A stretch of DNA of 64,000 nucleotides, from contig JAUZTG010000029.1 in NCBI GenBank assembly GCA_030734395.1, forward strand, positions 5,394,001 to 5,458,000, written 5' to 3'. Position 1 is the stretch's first letter; each line of letters begins with the position of its first letter. Under the pieces are notes generated by a model that saw only the letters and a program-made list of their open reading frames with translations, ran no database searches and had not been told where the DNA came from. This document shows, in pieces, positions 33,395 through 44,968 of the stretch. The translations under genes and the position numbers were made by a program. This stretch comes from Sarocladium kiliense (lineage: Eukaryota > Ascomycota > Sordariomycetes > Hypocreales > Sarocladiaceae).

Positions 33395-34639
33395 CTATGC
33401 ACCCTGGGTCGCCCTCGCTTCCATCCGCTGCTTCCTTATCGTCGTGCTACTGATCTTTGACTCAAAACTCTCTTTTCCATCTGCTCCGTCATCCTCCTCT
33501 ATGCCGCCAGCATCTAATACATCGATCTCATAAACATTCAGCGGTTCCCAACCCTTCGCAGATCTCCTGTCATTGATCGCTGCTCCACCACCCCTGGTCT
33601 CTGCCGATACCACAATCGCCTGGATCCCTTCCTCGGTGATCGTTGGACCGAAGGGATCGGGTATGTTGACACAGCGAATCAGTAATCCGCCGTGTCGCAT
33701 CGAAGCTTGAAGTTCTTCGTTATCTTTTGGCGCAGGATTTCCAGCCCCGAAGGAACTAGGGTTGCTGACAGTCAAGTCGATGATGGTGGATAAGAACGAG
33801 ATTACTGATCTCGCTCGGCTAGTCCACGGTTGAAGTTCCTCGGCATACTGCTTCTTCACCAAAAGCGCATCGCCAGAGATTCCAATAATGAGCTCCCGTG
33901 TTTTCTCTCCCGAAAAGGCGATCAGAAGAGCTGTGGCATGAAGTAGGAGCTTATGGCCAACGTGAAGGTGGTCGAACGTGCCGCCCAGACAGACTGAGCT
34001 GTAGCCTTTGGTGACATTTGGTTCCTCGTTGTCCTCTTCGTCGCGCTCGTTTTCGGTAGTCAGCGCTGTGCCGTAGTCGACAGCAACAAGTTGCTTCTGT
34101 AGAAACTTTTGCTTCCCCTCAGCAAGCTTGAGGTATGCCTCCAGAATTCCATAGCCGTCCTCACTGTTGGGGTGGAAGACAGTCTGCCATGGCTGTTTCG
34201 CAGTCGCAAAGGTCCCAAGATCAGGAACAGTAGTCCCATTCCCAGTCGTATCGCCGCTCCATTGCTGCTCTGGGTCATACTTCCTGTCCTTCTCATGGTC
34301 GACCAGCACGACTCTAACATCGACGCTCCCAGCCTCCGGAGCGCCGACATCCGTAGCGATACCTCTCTCAGCGCACACGGAAGCGACGATAACGTACAGT
34401 CCAGCTATTAGGGACTGCGCGTACTTCCACCTTATACGCCTTGATATAGACGACACAGGATCTTTCAATACAGGGCATGCTGTTGCGACGACGAGGGAGG
34501 TTGGTGCGTCATTGTCGGCAAGACGAGTGAGGACAGCACTTAGGGTGGGCCGGTAAAGAGTGTTGAGGGCCGCACGACTTGCCGCTTTTGGCGGGGATGG
34601 CAAAAGAAGGAGATGAGAGTTGTGAGAGTTGGTGGGCAT
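33395..34639 (-). CDS. CAB4: Phosphopantetheine adenylyltransferase (CoA biosynthesis, Cab4/CoaD-like)
   Basis: A single-exon protein of 414 residues that joins ATP and 4'-phosphopantetheine to give dephospho-CoA, the fourth step from pantothenate. The nucleotidyltransferase signature CLGGTFDHLHVGHK lies at about 217-230 with the catalytic THxGH-type histidines, and ISSTTIRKQ near residue 400 is the C-terminal ATP-binding motif. The N-terminal 200 residues form a domain specific to fungal and eukaryotic PPATs and include an acidic linker (DEEDNEE). The frame extends upstream of this ATG for another 55 codons to 34804, but I prefer the start at 34639 because MPTNSHNSHLLLLPSPP resembles the usual beginning of fungal homologues and the extra segment is not domain-like. 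It is convergent with the single-pass membrane gene (149 bp) and divergent from the MFS transporter. Confidence 0.9.
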   Translation of the reverse strand: MPTNSHNSHLLLLPSPPKAASRAALNTLYRPTLSAVLTRLADNDAPTSLVVATACPVLKDPVSSISRRIRWKYAQSLIAGLYVIVASVCAERGIATDVGAPEAGSVDVRVVLVDHEKDRKYDPEQQWSGDTTGNGTTVPDLGTFATAKQPWQTVFHPNSEDGYGILEAYLKLAEGKQKFLQKQLVAVDYGTALTTENERDEEDNEEPNVTKGYSSVCLGGTFDHLHVGHKLLLHATALLIAFSGEKTRELIIGISGDALLVKKQYAEELQPWTSRARSVISFLSTIIDLTVSNPSSFGAGNPAPKDNEELQASMRHGGLLIRCVNIPDPFGPTITEEGIQAIVVSAETRGGGAAINDRRSAKGWEPLNVYEIDVLDAGGIEEDDGADGKESFESKISSTTIRKQRMEARATQGA

Positions 34640-35275
34640 GGCTGAGGTTCTGCTGAGGCTGAGGTCGAATTGTTGGTGATGTGAGGCGTAAGATGGGACC
34701 CCAGATTTTATTGGTGCTTCGGCAATACGCGGGAATGGGAAGCGCCTCCTGCAATGTTCAATGTTCAAACTACCGATCCGCACCAACAACACCAACTCTG
34801 TCACGATCTTGGATCCCGCGTCAATGCCAATGAAACCTTAAGAGCGGGGTTTCGCTAGAGAGAGGCCTTTTTGCTACGTTTTTCGATTTCCAACAAAATC
34901 ATGTTGATCAGGAATTGCTATGCTCACCGGCGATGACCATATAAGGTACACAGCGATCTAGACCGCTTGCGGCTGTCAATCATCACCCAGGGTCCCACCG
35001 AGTTCTCAACCTCCTGTCGCCTGAAATCACTGCCCAGCCCAGGTGTGGGGAGCGGCGGGCATCATCAAGAAAACACTTATTCCCGGGCTCTCGCCATGTC
35101 GTGATTCTGCCCAAGACTCGCCCTTCTCTTTATTCTCCCATGCAGTCGCGTTTCTCTCTCATTCTACCCAGCTGCCTCAATGCTGGCTGCAGTTGCGTTG
35201 GATCTGAACGGCAAACCCGACGATAGGTGGAGGATTTCCCCTCCTATCGTGTCGTTCTAAGCCATAACCCTCGCA
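34640..35275. promoter_or_regulatory. Divergent promoter, PPAT / MFS transporter
   Basis: 636 bp (470 bp if the longer PPAT start is used). It shows C/T-rich stretches just before the transporter ATG. No gene is seen in it. Confidence 0.55.
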
Positions 35276-37169
35276 ATGGCCCAATCTCTTGCAGCCACCA
35301 AGAGTGAGTACTCTGGCCCGGATGCAGTGGACAAGGGCATAGTTGCTCAGCCGATCACCTCAAATGCTCGGACAGAGGAGTCATCCGACGATTCAACACA
35401 ATACACACGGGAAGAGGACACTCAGATACGCAAGTTCTACTTGTTCTTCAACACACAGCTCCCCATACCTGATCTCAGCAACTCAAGCATTGACCCTCAA
35501 AGTCTTCCCCCAAGACCTGATCTCACATTGTATCAAGATCCTATGACATGGTCGCCAGCTCGCAAATACTTCACGCTCCTCCTGTCATGCATCTCGACAT
35601 TTCTCACCGCCTACGCAGCCGGCTCCTACTCACCGCCCGCTGGCCTAATCGCGGAGGATATCAATGCAACTCGAGTCACGACCCTTGTTGGTATTACGAC
35701 GTTCTGCATAGGCTTCTCATTTGCGCCTATGGCGCTGGCCCCATTCTCTGAGATTTGGGGTCGTTATCCAGTGTTCTTTGGAGCTGGCATCGTCTTCGTG
35801 ACGTTTCAAGGGCTCTGCTCTGTTATGCCAAACCTGGCGGGCCTCCTGATAGCCCGCTTCCTTGTGGGGTGTGGCAGTTCTGTCTTCAGTTCGGTCATGG
35901 CGGGCGTTCTCGCAGACCTTTGGACCAAGGAGGAGCGAAATACGTCGATGGCCCTATTCAGCGCTGCAGTCCTGAGTGGCACGGCATGTGGTCCACTCAT
36001 TAGCACTGTTTTTGTTGACCTGGTGAGCGACAAATCTCTGGCATGGAAATGGTGTTTCTGGCACCAGACCATTGCAGGTGCCGTCTTAGTGGCATCTATC
36101 ATCGCCTTCTTCAGAGAGAGCCGAGCACCCGTGCTGTTGACGAGGCGGGCTGAAAGGCTGAATGCCTGGTACGAGAAGCTCGAGAAAGCCGGAGTATATC
36201 GATTACGATTTCCGGATATCGTATCAGAAAAGACTGTCCGACCGGACATGCAGGGGACGGCCCTTCGTACGACGCCTCATCAGTCAAGTGAAATGCTGGG
36301 AAGCGTAGAGGGAAACACTTACTCGGGAAGGATTCGATGGGTCGTCAAAGCAGATGAACAACGAGCCTCACTGTCGGAGCTGATATCCACTTCAGTCCGC
36401 CGGCCTTTTTTCCTGTTATTTACGGAACCGGTTGTATTTTGGTTCTCGTTGTGGGCGGCTTTCGCATGGGGTGTTCTGTTCCTCTCCTTTGCTGTAGTGC
36501 CGTACTTATATGGCACCAACCTAAGCGAAGCCAGCTGGGTGTATGTGGCTATGATTGTCGCGACAATTGCCGCAACTGCCGTCGGCATTCAGCAAGAAAA
36601 GCTACTTCAGCATCCACAATGGAGGCGAGTAGAAGGATTCGCGTACAGCGACTCAAAATTCTGGGCTTTCTTAAGGAAGTACTTTCCTGCAGAGGCCCCA
36701 GAGGCCCGCCTGTATTTCTCTTGCATCACTGCTCTCTTGCTTCCGGCTGGGCTATTTGGTGGCTTCCTTAGCCCACAAAGCCAAGGTAGCAACTCCGATA
36801 TTTCCCACGCCGTGGGACTTGGTTTAGCTACATGGGGTATCTACTCCGTCTACCTAGCGACCTTCAACTATCTCGCCGACTCATATAACACTTACGCTTC
36901 CTCCGCGCTGGCAGCTCAAGGATTTGCCCGGAATATGATGGGCGGTGCGTTCCCCGTCATCACCGGGATGATGTTCGACAAGCTCGGCGTCAAAGGGGCC
37001 GGAGGCCTCCTGGGAGGTGTCGCCATGGCACTGAGTGTAATCCCTTGGGTGTTGGTCTTCTTTGGGGAGACTATCCGGGGGAAGAGCAAAGTCATGAATG
37101 TAAGTCTCTTCAGAATTACTTCTACGGTCGATTTGTTGCTAACACGAGGAATAGGCTTTGAAGCAATGA
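35276..37169 (+). CDS. MFS transporter, DHA1-type drug:H+ antiporter-like
   Basis: Two exons (35276-37099 and 37155-37169) give 612 residues. The last exon adds only ALKQ and a stop; the GTAAGT donor at 37100 and the ATAG acceptor are good. The protein has a hydrophilic N-terminus of about 95 residues, then 12 predicted helices. TM1 is near SPARKYFTLLLSCISTFLTA. The loop 2-3 motif is APFSEIWGRYPVFF (equivalent to GxLxDrxGRkp), and the block GCGSSVFSSVMAGVLADLW matches the DHA1 family. A long central cytosolic loop (about 280-370) separates the halves. The C-terminal half contains TYASSALAAQGFARNMMGGAFP, a typical DHA1 pattern. It is likely a plasma-membrane exporter of drugs, polyamines or small metabolites; the substrate is unknown. 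An unspliced reading extends to 37186. Confidence 0.9.
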
Positions 37170-37559
37170 TTCACTTTCGTCACTAGAGCATGGCGTCCAA
37201 AAGAGCGATTTGAACTGTGATTTGCATGGTGGAGAATTTCGTGGGGATCTAGACATGAACCTGTTCCATAATTGCTTGATTTTACTGGTGGTTTGGACCT
37301 GTCGCCGTAGCGAGTTAGCGAGCTATATGTGCAAGGCATATAGGTGGTCGAGGACGTCCTCGATCGACTCGACAATAATGAGATCGCATGCCCGACAGCT
37401 TCTCTCCGAGACTTCTGGCCCATATGTCTGTGAACAGCCCTTGCTACTAATCGGGGTATCATCTCACATCAGTGAGGCTTCGCGTGACCTTCGAGCAGTG
37501 CAGTTCAGAACGAGCGGGTGCCTCCTTCACCGGTCCTGTGATTCCACAGCTCGTTCAGT
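37170..37559. other. Convergent 3' intergenic region, MFS transporter / PBDC1
   Basis: 390 bp holding both 3' flanks. A 117-codon frame on the plus strand (37210-37563) has no similarity and I consider it spurious. Confidence 0.55.
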
Positions 37560-38181
37560 TTAGTTCTTGATAGCGTGAGCCTGCTCGTAAATCCAATCGT
37601 TAAGGCCCTTCTTGTTCCTTGCAATCTCCACAGCGTAGAACTGCATTCTAGGCACTGTCCATCAAGTCAGCATTTTCCCCAATTCTCAGCCAGAGGGAAC
37701 CTTCCTGAGGCTCATGTGCGACTTACCGAAAATGGTCGTGTCCTCATCGTATTCCGCCTTGGGGTTATTCCTGACCATGGTTCCAAAGTTGTAATCGTCG
37801 ATTGTCTTCTCGTACTGCATCATGAAGTCCCTCCAGCGCTGCTTGCCAGTCTTGCTCTTCATCTCATCCTCGTCGATCGTCTTGGCAGGGTCGAACTCGG
37901 GGAAGGCTTCTAGGAGGTGTTGGTAGATCTCATCGTCCATCTTGGTGAGGCGCAGAGATGAGCCCTTAACCTTCTCGAGGATGGACCAGTAGGTCTGCAT
38001 GTGCTGGACGACCTTGACGGCGAATTGCTTCTCCATCTGGATGATACATATTAGCTTACAAGTTGGCCAGGCCAGGATTAGTGAGGAAGGGACGCACGTC
38101 TTCCATGTTGCCAGCCTCGTCGGCACTGAAGTTCTTGGGGATTGGCCCCGCGGACGAGGCCATGCTCTCCATAGGATCCAT
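37560..38181 (-). CDS. PBDC1 / Ypl225w (Chp1)-type eEF1A chaperone
   Basis: Three exons (38181-38098, 38036-37727, 37654-37560) give 162 residues. The core KQFAVKVVQHMQTYWSILEK, LRLTKMDDEIYQHLLEAFPE, KQRWRDFMMQYEKTIDDYNF and, after the last splice, VPRMQFYAVEIARNKKGLND matches yeast Ypl225w along nearly its whole length. That protein binds nascent eEF1A at the ribosome and helps its GTP-binding domain fold. The older domain name (polysaccharide biosynthesis) is misleading. Introns are 61 and 72 nt. The start is ambiguous between ATGs at 38181 and 38163; both are in frame and the longer adds six residues. Location should be cytosolic. The gene is divergent from STE6. Confidence 0.92.
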
Positions 38182-39189
38182 GATGGGCGGTATTGTTGTG
38201 TGGTCGGCTTGGGAAGAGAGTTATGGGTGCAGAAGCGGAAGCTTCATTCAAGGGAGTTCTTGTGAATAGGAAAGAGCGCGGACACTGTTATATGTATGTG
38301 AGGTCGATACTCTCAGGTTTGGTCGCAAAATCGTCGCCAACAAAACGTGGGGCAAAGTTTTGATGGAGGGGCAGCGGATGACCTCACTTTCCGCCTGGAG
38401 AGATCCCGCTGGTTGCCGCTGGTCGGCGCTAGGAGGCGCTGGTAGCTGCTGGAAGTCGCTGTAACGCCACCATTTTTGAGGCAACCACAGGTTTGGCGCG
38501 CCACTACCAGAAGCGGCGACGGAATCTTGTCGTAGTATGGTACAGTGTGACGTGCGAATGATCCATGACTCACAGTGTTCACACTGTACGTGTGTGGTGT
38601 TCTCTGTCTGAAGCCATCATCCCGCCATCTAGGGAAGAGACTAAGCATCGGGCTGTATGAAGAAGTCCGACCCCGAGATGCTTTCAAGATTCTCCCTCGG
38701 TGCTTCAGCAAAAGATGACGCCCCGCGCGCGCGCGACCTATTATCACCGGAACAGCACCTGGCAGAGCGAGTCCAGCTCACCATCCATGCCTACCACGAT
38801 GGTCTCGACGAGGAGTCATAAGCATTTGATAATGGCATCAAAAGCTACAAATGCGATGAAATCACCCTTCAGCACTTTGTTCTCGTATTAACTGGATCAT
38901 AGTTCAGCACGGTCCACGAATAGTGGCTGCATTGTTGCCGGCAGGGCTCCTTTGTCTGCGTGGCGGATCCTGAAGAACAATACCAACGATGGTCCAGCAC
39001 GACACATTCAATTATCAGCCCGACACTGCAAGTGCTGCCATTGCAAATATGTGTCACTTCGAACGCTACAGAGAAGCAGAGGATACATAGGATGAAATGT
39101 ATTGCATGGACTTTCTCTCATTTCGTCTCCTTTTTCCATCTTCATGCTCTTAGCTGTCGCCTCTCGGTTGTCTTACACACTTCGTCAAC
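38182..39189. promoter_or_regulatory. Divergent intergenic region, PBDC1 / STE6
   Basis: 1 kb with both promoters. It contains a degenerate array of CGCTGGT-like units at about 38405-38462 and an alternating GC run (GCGCGCGCGC) at about 38726. Short frames are not convincing. The a-factor exporter start at 39190 is preceded by a C/T-rich stretch. Confidence 0.5.
38405..38462. repeat. Degenerate CGCTGGT-type repeat
   Basis: Within 58 bp the heptamer CGCTGGT and close variants recur five to six times, with irregular 3-6 bp spacing. It lies about 220 bp upstream of the PBDC1 start. It may be a decayed minisatellite or a group of factor sites. Confidence 0.5.
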
Positions 39190-42100
39190 ATGGATCGACA
39201 TGAGGTACACAATATTCCTCAGCTAAGAATGCCTCAACGTCCAGAACGATCACCTCCACCCAAGAAGGAGATTCCTCTTTCTCCTGTATCCTTGGACTCG
39301 CCTCCTGAGTACACCCATGTCACCTCTACGGAGGGACTTGGCACCAGCACTGGGTCGGGTCAAGACATCCCACTCGAGACTCCTGACCCCAGTGACGTGA
39401 AGGGTAGATGGAAGCATCTGTTTGCCTTTACGCGATGGACTCATGCATGGCCCCTATCTGCCGCCATGGTGGCTACGGTCATCGCCGCAGGCCTCAAGAC
39501 GCTCCTCGCCATACTTCTCGGCCAGACCTTCGACGTCATGACAAAGTACGCTTCGGGTCTTTCGAGTGCTGAGGAGACGAAGCGTGGAGTAGCAAAATGG
39601 TGTTTTGTTCTTTTTGGTGTCGGAGGTGCCAACTGGATTGCAAACATGGCCTTTCTGGCTCTCTGGATCGCTTTTGGTGAGCTACAGGCCAACAGTGCTA
39701 GGCGCGAGGGATTCGCTACACTCCTTTGGAAAGACATGTCATGGTTTGACTCGCAGGAGCAAGGAGTCTCTAGTCTGCTTGTCCGTATCCAGACGTAAGT
39801 TTTCCCCCTCCGCTTCTGTGGCATTCGTTCTGAGTAGCTGACTTTATGGATTCCAGGCAGACTCGAGAGCTGCAGCTTGCTACCTCACAGGTCTTCGGAC
39901 TTCTGGTTTGCGATGTTGTGACTTCCATCGCCTCACTATGTATTGGTCTCTACTATTCCTGGAAGTTGACCCTCGTGCTCCTGGCGACGCTTCCCGTGTC
40001 CGCCATCGTCTTGTCGCTCGGAACCAAAAGGCTTCAGCCTGCCATCATGACCCAACGGAAGGACCTTGCCGTCGCCTCTCAGTACTGTACAGCCTCTATT
40101 ACCGCAATCGATCTTGTCAAAGTCTTCAAAGGATATGATCAAGAGCTCTGGCAGTACTACAGAGCAGTCTCACAAGCCGCCAAAAGCTACATCACGCAAG
40201 CAGCATGCAATTCCTTCCAGATCGGATATGTGAGCTTCTGGGTTGTGGCCATGTTTGTTGTAGGTTTCGCATATGGTGTGGTTCTTGTGGATAAGGACGG
40301 CTTGGCCCCAGGAGCCGTGATCACCACATTCTATGCCACTCTCTCATCAATCCAAGGTGTTGAAGCTCTCATGCCACATTGGCTTGTCATGTCCAAGGGC
40401 ATGGCTGCTGGTGGCTTTTTGTCCATGCTGACCTCACAACTTCGCGAGGGAAAGCAGGTCAAACGTATGAAAGGGGGTATCAAACCGGAACATTGTGCTG
40501 GTGATGTGGAAGTGACGGACGTAAGTTCCCCTATGGCTTCATAATGAGAGCCGGCTGACTGGAGATACTCCCTGACACAGGTTAGCTTTGCATACCCGAA
40601 GAATCCCGACACCAAAGTCCTCAACAAATCATCTTTCTACTTCCCAGCTGGAGAAACTACATTCATTGTGGGCAGGAGTGGTTCTGGCAAGAGCACCCTG
40701 GGAAATCTTCTTGTCAACTTCTATCAGCCCGCAACTGGCGACGTCTTAATCGATGGCCACTCCCTCAAGATTTTAGACCCGTCCTGGCTGCAAGACAACG
40801 TTACGTTGATCCAGCAATCGAGCAATCTTTTCAATGACACGTTCTTCATGAACATCGCTTTCGGTCATCGAAGCCCAGACCAAGTCACACATTCGGAATT
40901 TCTCGAGGCGTGTGAACTTGCACTCTTGCAATCGACCGTCGCTGGCTTGCCAGAAGGACTTGACACGCAGGTTGGCAATGGCGCCCACAACCTCAGCGGC
41001 GGCCAGAAGCAGCGAGTTGCACTTGCACGAGCCCGGCTTCGCGATCCCCCCATCCTGATCTTGGATGAAGTCACCAGCGGCCTCGATCAGATCAGCAGGT
41101 CAATGATCATGACGGCATTGCGGAAGTGGCGTAAAGACAAGACCACGATCATCATCACCCACGATATCACCCAGATCGAGAGCGATGAATTCGTCTACGT
41201 CATGGACAACACAGTGGTAGTGCAGCAGGGCTTCAGAAGAGACTTACAACAAAGGGAAGGTGGCTTCTTTGCTACTTTGGCAGGTTTGCCTGCTTTTGAG
41301 CTCAAGACCCCGATTGAGATCAAAGTCTCGTCGCCAGATACCGCTACGCCCTCTTCTACCACATCCTTTCCGGATCTGCCTGCTTCGAAACTGGCTCGCT
41401 TCTCGCAAGGGTTTCTCGAGCAACTTGAAGGAAGTTCACTTTACCCGGGCAGGCCTGATCAATCTCAGCGGTCTTCCATCTTGATGGCTGCGGGCTATGC
41501 CCTTGGACACGGTTCAGATGCTCCTTATGAGGTATGTGCATCTGGACTTCCGTCAAGGCCCATATCCTCTTACAGTAGCAATGACTTAGAGATTGAAAGC
41601 AGGCGATTCTCAAGATTCGTCACAAATAGCTTCTCACTTGACGACACTGGAAAGAGGGATCTGGAGATGCTTTCTCTGCCTCAGCGTACTCGGAGCACGC
41701 GCTGGAAGAGAGTATCGCAGATGGTTCAAGAGGGTGTCAATTCTTCCTTTAGACCTCCGCAGCCCGCCTTGAGTGATCCTGCTCCGCGGGAAGAGGAGCT
41801 GGAAGAAGCCACCACGCCAGGCAAGGAGATTGCACCCATTATGACCAAGCAGAAGCCAGTGTCACTGTTCGCCATCGTCAAGACGGTATGGCCATTGATC
41901 AACCTGAAAGAGCGTGCGCTCTTCGTCACTGGAATCATCTTCTGTATGATAGGGGCGTGTGCCATGCCCGCCTTCTCGTACTGTTTCGCCCAGTTGCTGA
42001 CGGCAATGTGGTCAACTGGTGACAAGATAGCCGCCGGAAAGATGTGGGCTCTCTACATGACCATTATCGCAATTGGGGACGGGATCGGGGTCGGATGCGG

Positions 42101-43679
42101 AAGATACATGGTCGAGAGAACTGCCCAAGGTTGGATCAATTGCATCAGGATGGAAGCCCTGAAGCGAATCCTACGCCAGCCCAAGTCATGGTTCGACAAG
42201 AAGCAAAATTCACCAGGCCGGATCAATGAGTGTCTGGATCGCAATGCTGAGGAGATGCGCAACATTGTGGGTAAATTTATTCCCATCGTGGTCGCTGTCG
42301 TTGTGATGGTCTCATTTTCTATCGTCTGGGCGCTGATCGTCTCCTGGAAACTCACTCTTGTTTCGCTGTCTCCCTTCCCCTTGGTTCTGGCTGCTGTCAA
42401 GGGGTACTCGATGGTCAGCAGTAAGTGGGAGGCCAAGTGCAATAAAGCTGCCGAGGATAGTAGCGCGGTATTGACCGAGATCATGCTCAATATCCGGGTT
42501 GTCAGATCTCTCACACTTGAAACATACTTCGGCAAGAAGTACCACGACTCGATGATCAAGACCTTGCAACTGGGCTTTCGGCGAGGCTGGTGGTCTAGTC
42601 CTCTCTTCGGACTCTACCAGTCCATAGCTTATGCTATGACTGCGCTGGTATTCTACTATGGGATGCTTCTCTTGGTGGAAAAGCGTGAGATTTCACTTTC
42701 GGAAGTCCTACAGGTGGTGAACCTGCTCATGTTTGGCATTGGTACCGCAACGGGCCTGCTGAGCGCTATACCACAGCTCATCATGGCACAGGCTACAGCA
42801 GGCCAGCTGCTAGGATACACCAAGCTTCCTATGGGACCCGATCATGAGTCCTCAAAGGCCCAAACGCGCGTCACAAGCTCTCTTCCCGTGGTCATGCATG
42901 ACCTCTCATTCTCGTACTCGCGCCAAAAGACACGCACGCAGGTGCTCAAGGGTGTCTCCTTGACCGTGGAGCCTGGAAAGTGCACGGCCATTGTAGGCCA
43001 TTCGGGCTGCGGGAAGTCGACGATCGTGTCGCTTCTGTTAGGTTTATACTCTCCTTCTGAGGATGAAGTAGCCGGCCATGGGCGATCACCTCTTATGTTT
43101 GGGCAAGTGCCACATCAAGCCATCGACATGGAAGACCTTCGCTCCAAGATCGCATATGTCTGTCAGGCGCCGTTCTTATTCCCTGCCTCGATTGCTGATA
43201 ACATTGCTTATGGCATTCCGGAAGGCTCGCCCGATCGCCAGCCACACGTCATCGCTCGCGCTGCTGAGGCTGCAGGCCTGCACGACTTCATCTCGTCACT
43301 TCCCAACGGCTACACCACGTTGGTGGGTGACGGCGGGCAGTCTCTATCTGGCGGTCAAGCACAGCGCGTCAACATCGCCCGTGCGTTGATACGACAGCCT
43401 CAGCTCCTGGTGATGGACGAGCCGACGAGTGCGCTAGACGCTGAGAGCGCCGATCAGATTCGGCAAACAATCCGAAATCTGATTTTCCAAGCCAAGAGGA
43501 GGCGAAGCGAGATGGCGATTGTGCTGGTTACGCACAATAGAGAAATGATGACTGTGGCGGACAAAATTGTGGTGATGGAGGATGGGAGGGTGGTTGAAGA
43601 GGGGCTGTTCCCGCAACTTTGGGAGCAAGGTGGTGCTTTCACCCATCTCATCAGTGGTGGAAGCGAGGGTAGATCGTGA
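39190..43679 (+). CDS. STE6: STE6-type ABC transporter (a-factor-like pheromone exporter)
   Basis: Three exons (39190-39794, 39857-40520, 40581-43679) give 1455 residues, longer than yeast Ste6 (about 1290). It is a full-size ABCB exporter arranged TMD-NBD-TMD-NBD. After a Pro-rich N-terminus of about 75 residues comes TMD1. NBD1 has Walker A GRSGSGKST (about 454-462), signature LSGGQKQR (about 561) and Walker B ILILDEVTSGLD. A linker of about 150 residues with Ser-rich segments precedes TMD2. NBD2 has Walker A GHSGCGKST (about 1230), signature LSGGQAQR (about 1346) and Walker B LLVMDEPTSALD. In filamentous ascomycetes such proteins export the farnesylated mating pheromone, and the plasma membrane is the expected site. 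The assignment to Ste6 over a general multidrug ABCB protein rests on the divergent NBD1 and the long linker, and I hold it at moderate certainty. Introns are 62 and 60 nt. Confidence 0.88.
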
Positions 43680-44968
43680 TTTGACTTCTTTTGCTTCTTA
43701 ACTTGGTTGGAAAGTATGGCCAGAGTCAGCAGAATCTGAATAATGTAGCTGATTTCCATCGTTCGGAATCCCACTCGGCCATCATCAGATGGATGAATCT
43801 GCACACAGACTGTTGCCCCTATCAAGAAAGTAAAAGCCAACCCTGTGAGTCCTGAAGCTCGCTTACAATGCAGCACCTCGAAGTGGCCGATGCGGCGACA
43901 TAACGTTGATCTTCATCCATGATGATGTAAAGAGCAAGGGTGTGCCACGCCAGGACGAGGACTCGGCTGTGTTCTCGTCAACCTGACAGAAGGTAGATGT
44001 ATAGTATACCTTGGCCATGAACAAACGAGCAGGCAGACAAGCTCAGTGCCAAGCCCCTTCCAACCAATCTAAGCAAATCACCGGCAGTAAACTCTGATGC
44101 GTCGCCAATCGTGCAGCTTTTAAGACGGACCCAGCCCGCGCTGAATTGCCCCAAAGAGGTCTAGACTGAGGTATGTAGATCACAAGTGGTGCGGCGCAGC
44201 GCCTCATCGGCCCAGCTCCATCACGTACACCTATGTACCTGTCTGGGGCATAGCACCATCAAGCGCATACATCATACCGTCTGCTACTTCCTGATGACTG
44301 GATTAGCGAAGTGTCGGGCGGTCGCTTGTAGAATCACTCCTCTTTGATGGAAGAAAACTCATCCTTCGTGGCTGCTGACTTTCTTGATCTGCTTTGCCGC
44401 CTTTTCACCTCTTAAGCTCCCGCGGCTAATGGCAGCCATACCAGTGACTAGAACGTCGGACACAGAAAGCCAAACGGCGCATCCTCTCCTTCTGACGTCC
44501 TACTCAGCTTCGCCGAGGACGTTATTCATCCCCATAGCCAGAGAAGCGAGGCGCCATATCAGATTGCTCGTATAAAGCCCAGGACAAGCCCCATACTGCG
44601 CTTAATTTGCCTTCTCCGACCTGTAGGTCAGGCTACAACCAGAGCGCAGCCTTATCAAGACAAGATCTGCCAGGCTCTCGGAGGTTCCCCTTTCCATACG
44701 AAGGTACGGGTAACTTACGACATCATTGGATAGCTTTCGCCGGTTCTAGTTTGACATAGGCCAGTGTCGCTTGGGGTGGTCAATCGCGGACTTGCTTGCT
44801 TGTTGTGAACGTGGAAGCTGAGGGGCCATCACTGAAGTGCATTGTACCATTGCCTCTGGAAAGCCGCGCATACCGGGGCTTTGAAGATCATTTTCCGACG
44901 GGTGTTATCTCGCTGAGAGGAAACCAGAAGCAGTGTGAAGACCTGCTGACTGGAACAAGCGGTTCACC
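43680..44968. other. Intergenic region, STE6 to Zn2Cys6 gene
   Basis: 1.3 kb with the STE6 3' flank and the promoter of the regulator. No coding region or RNA gene is recognisable. A 78-codon frame at 44796-45032 overlaps the true start and is not supported. Confidence 0.5.
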
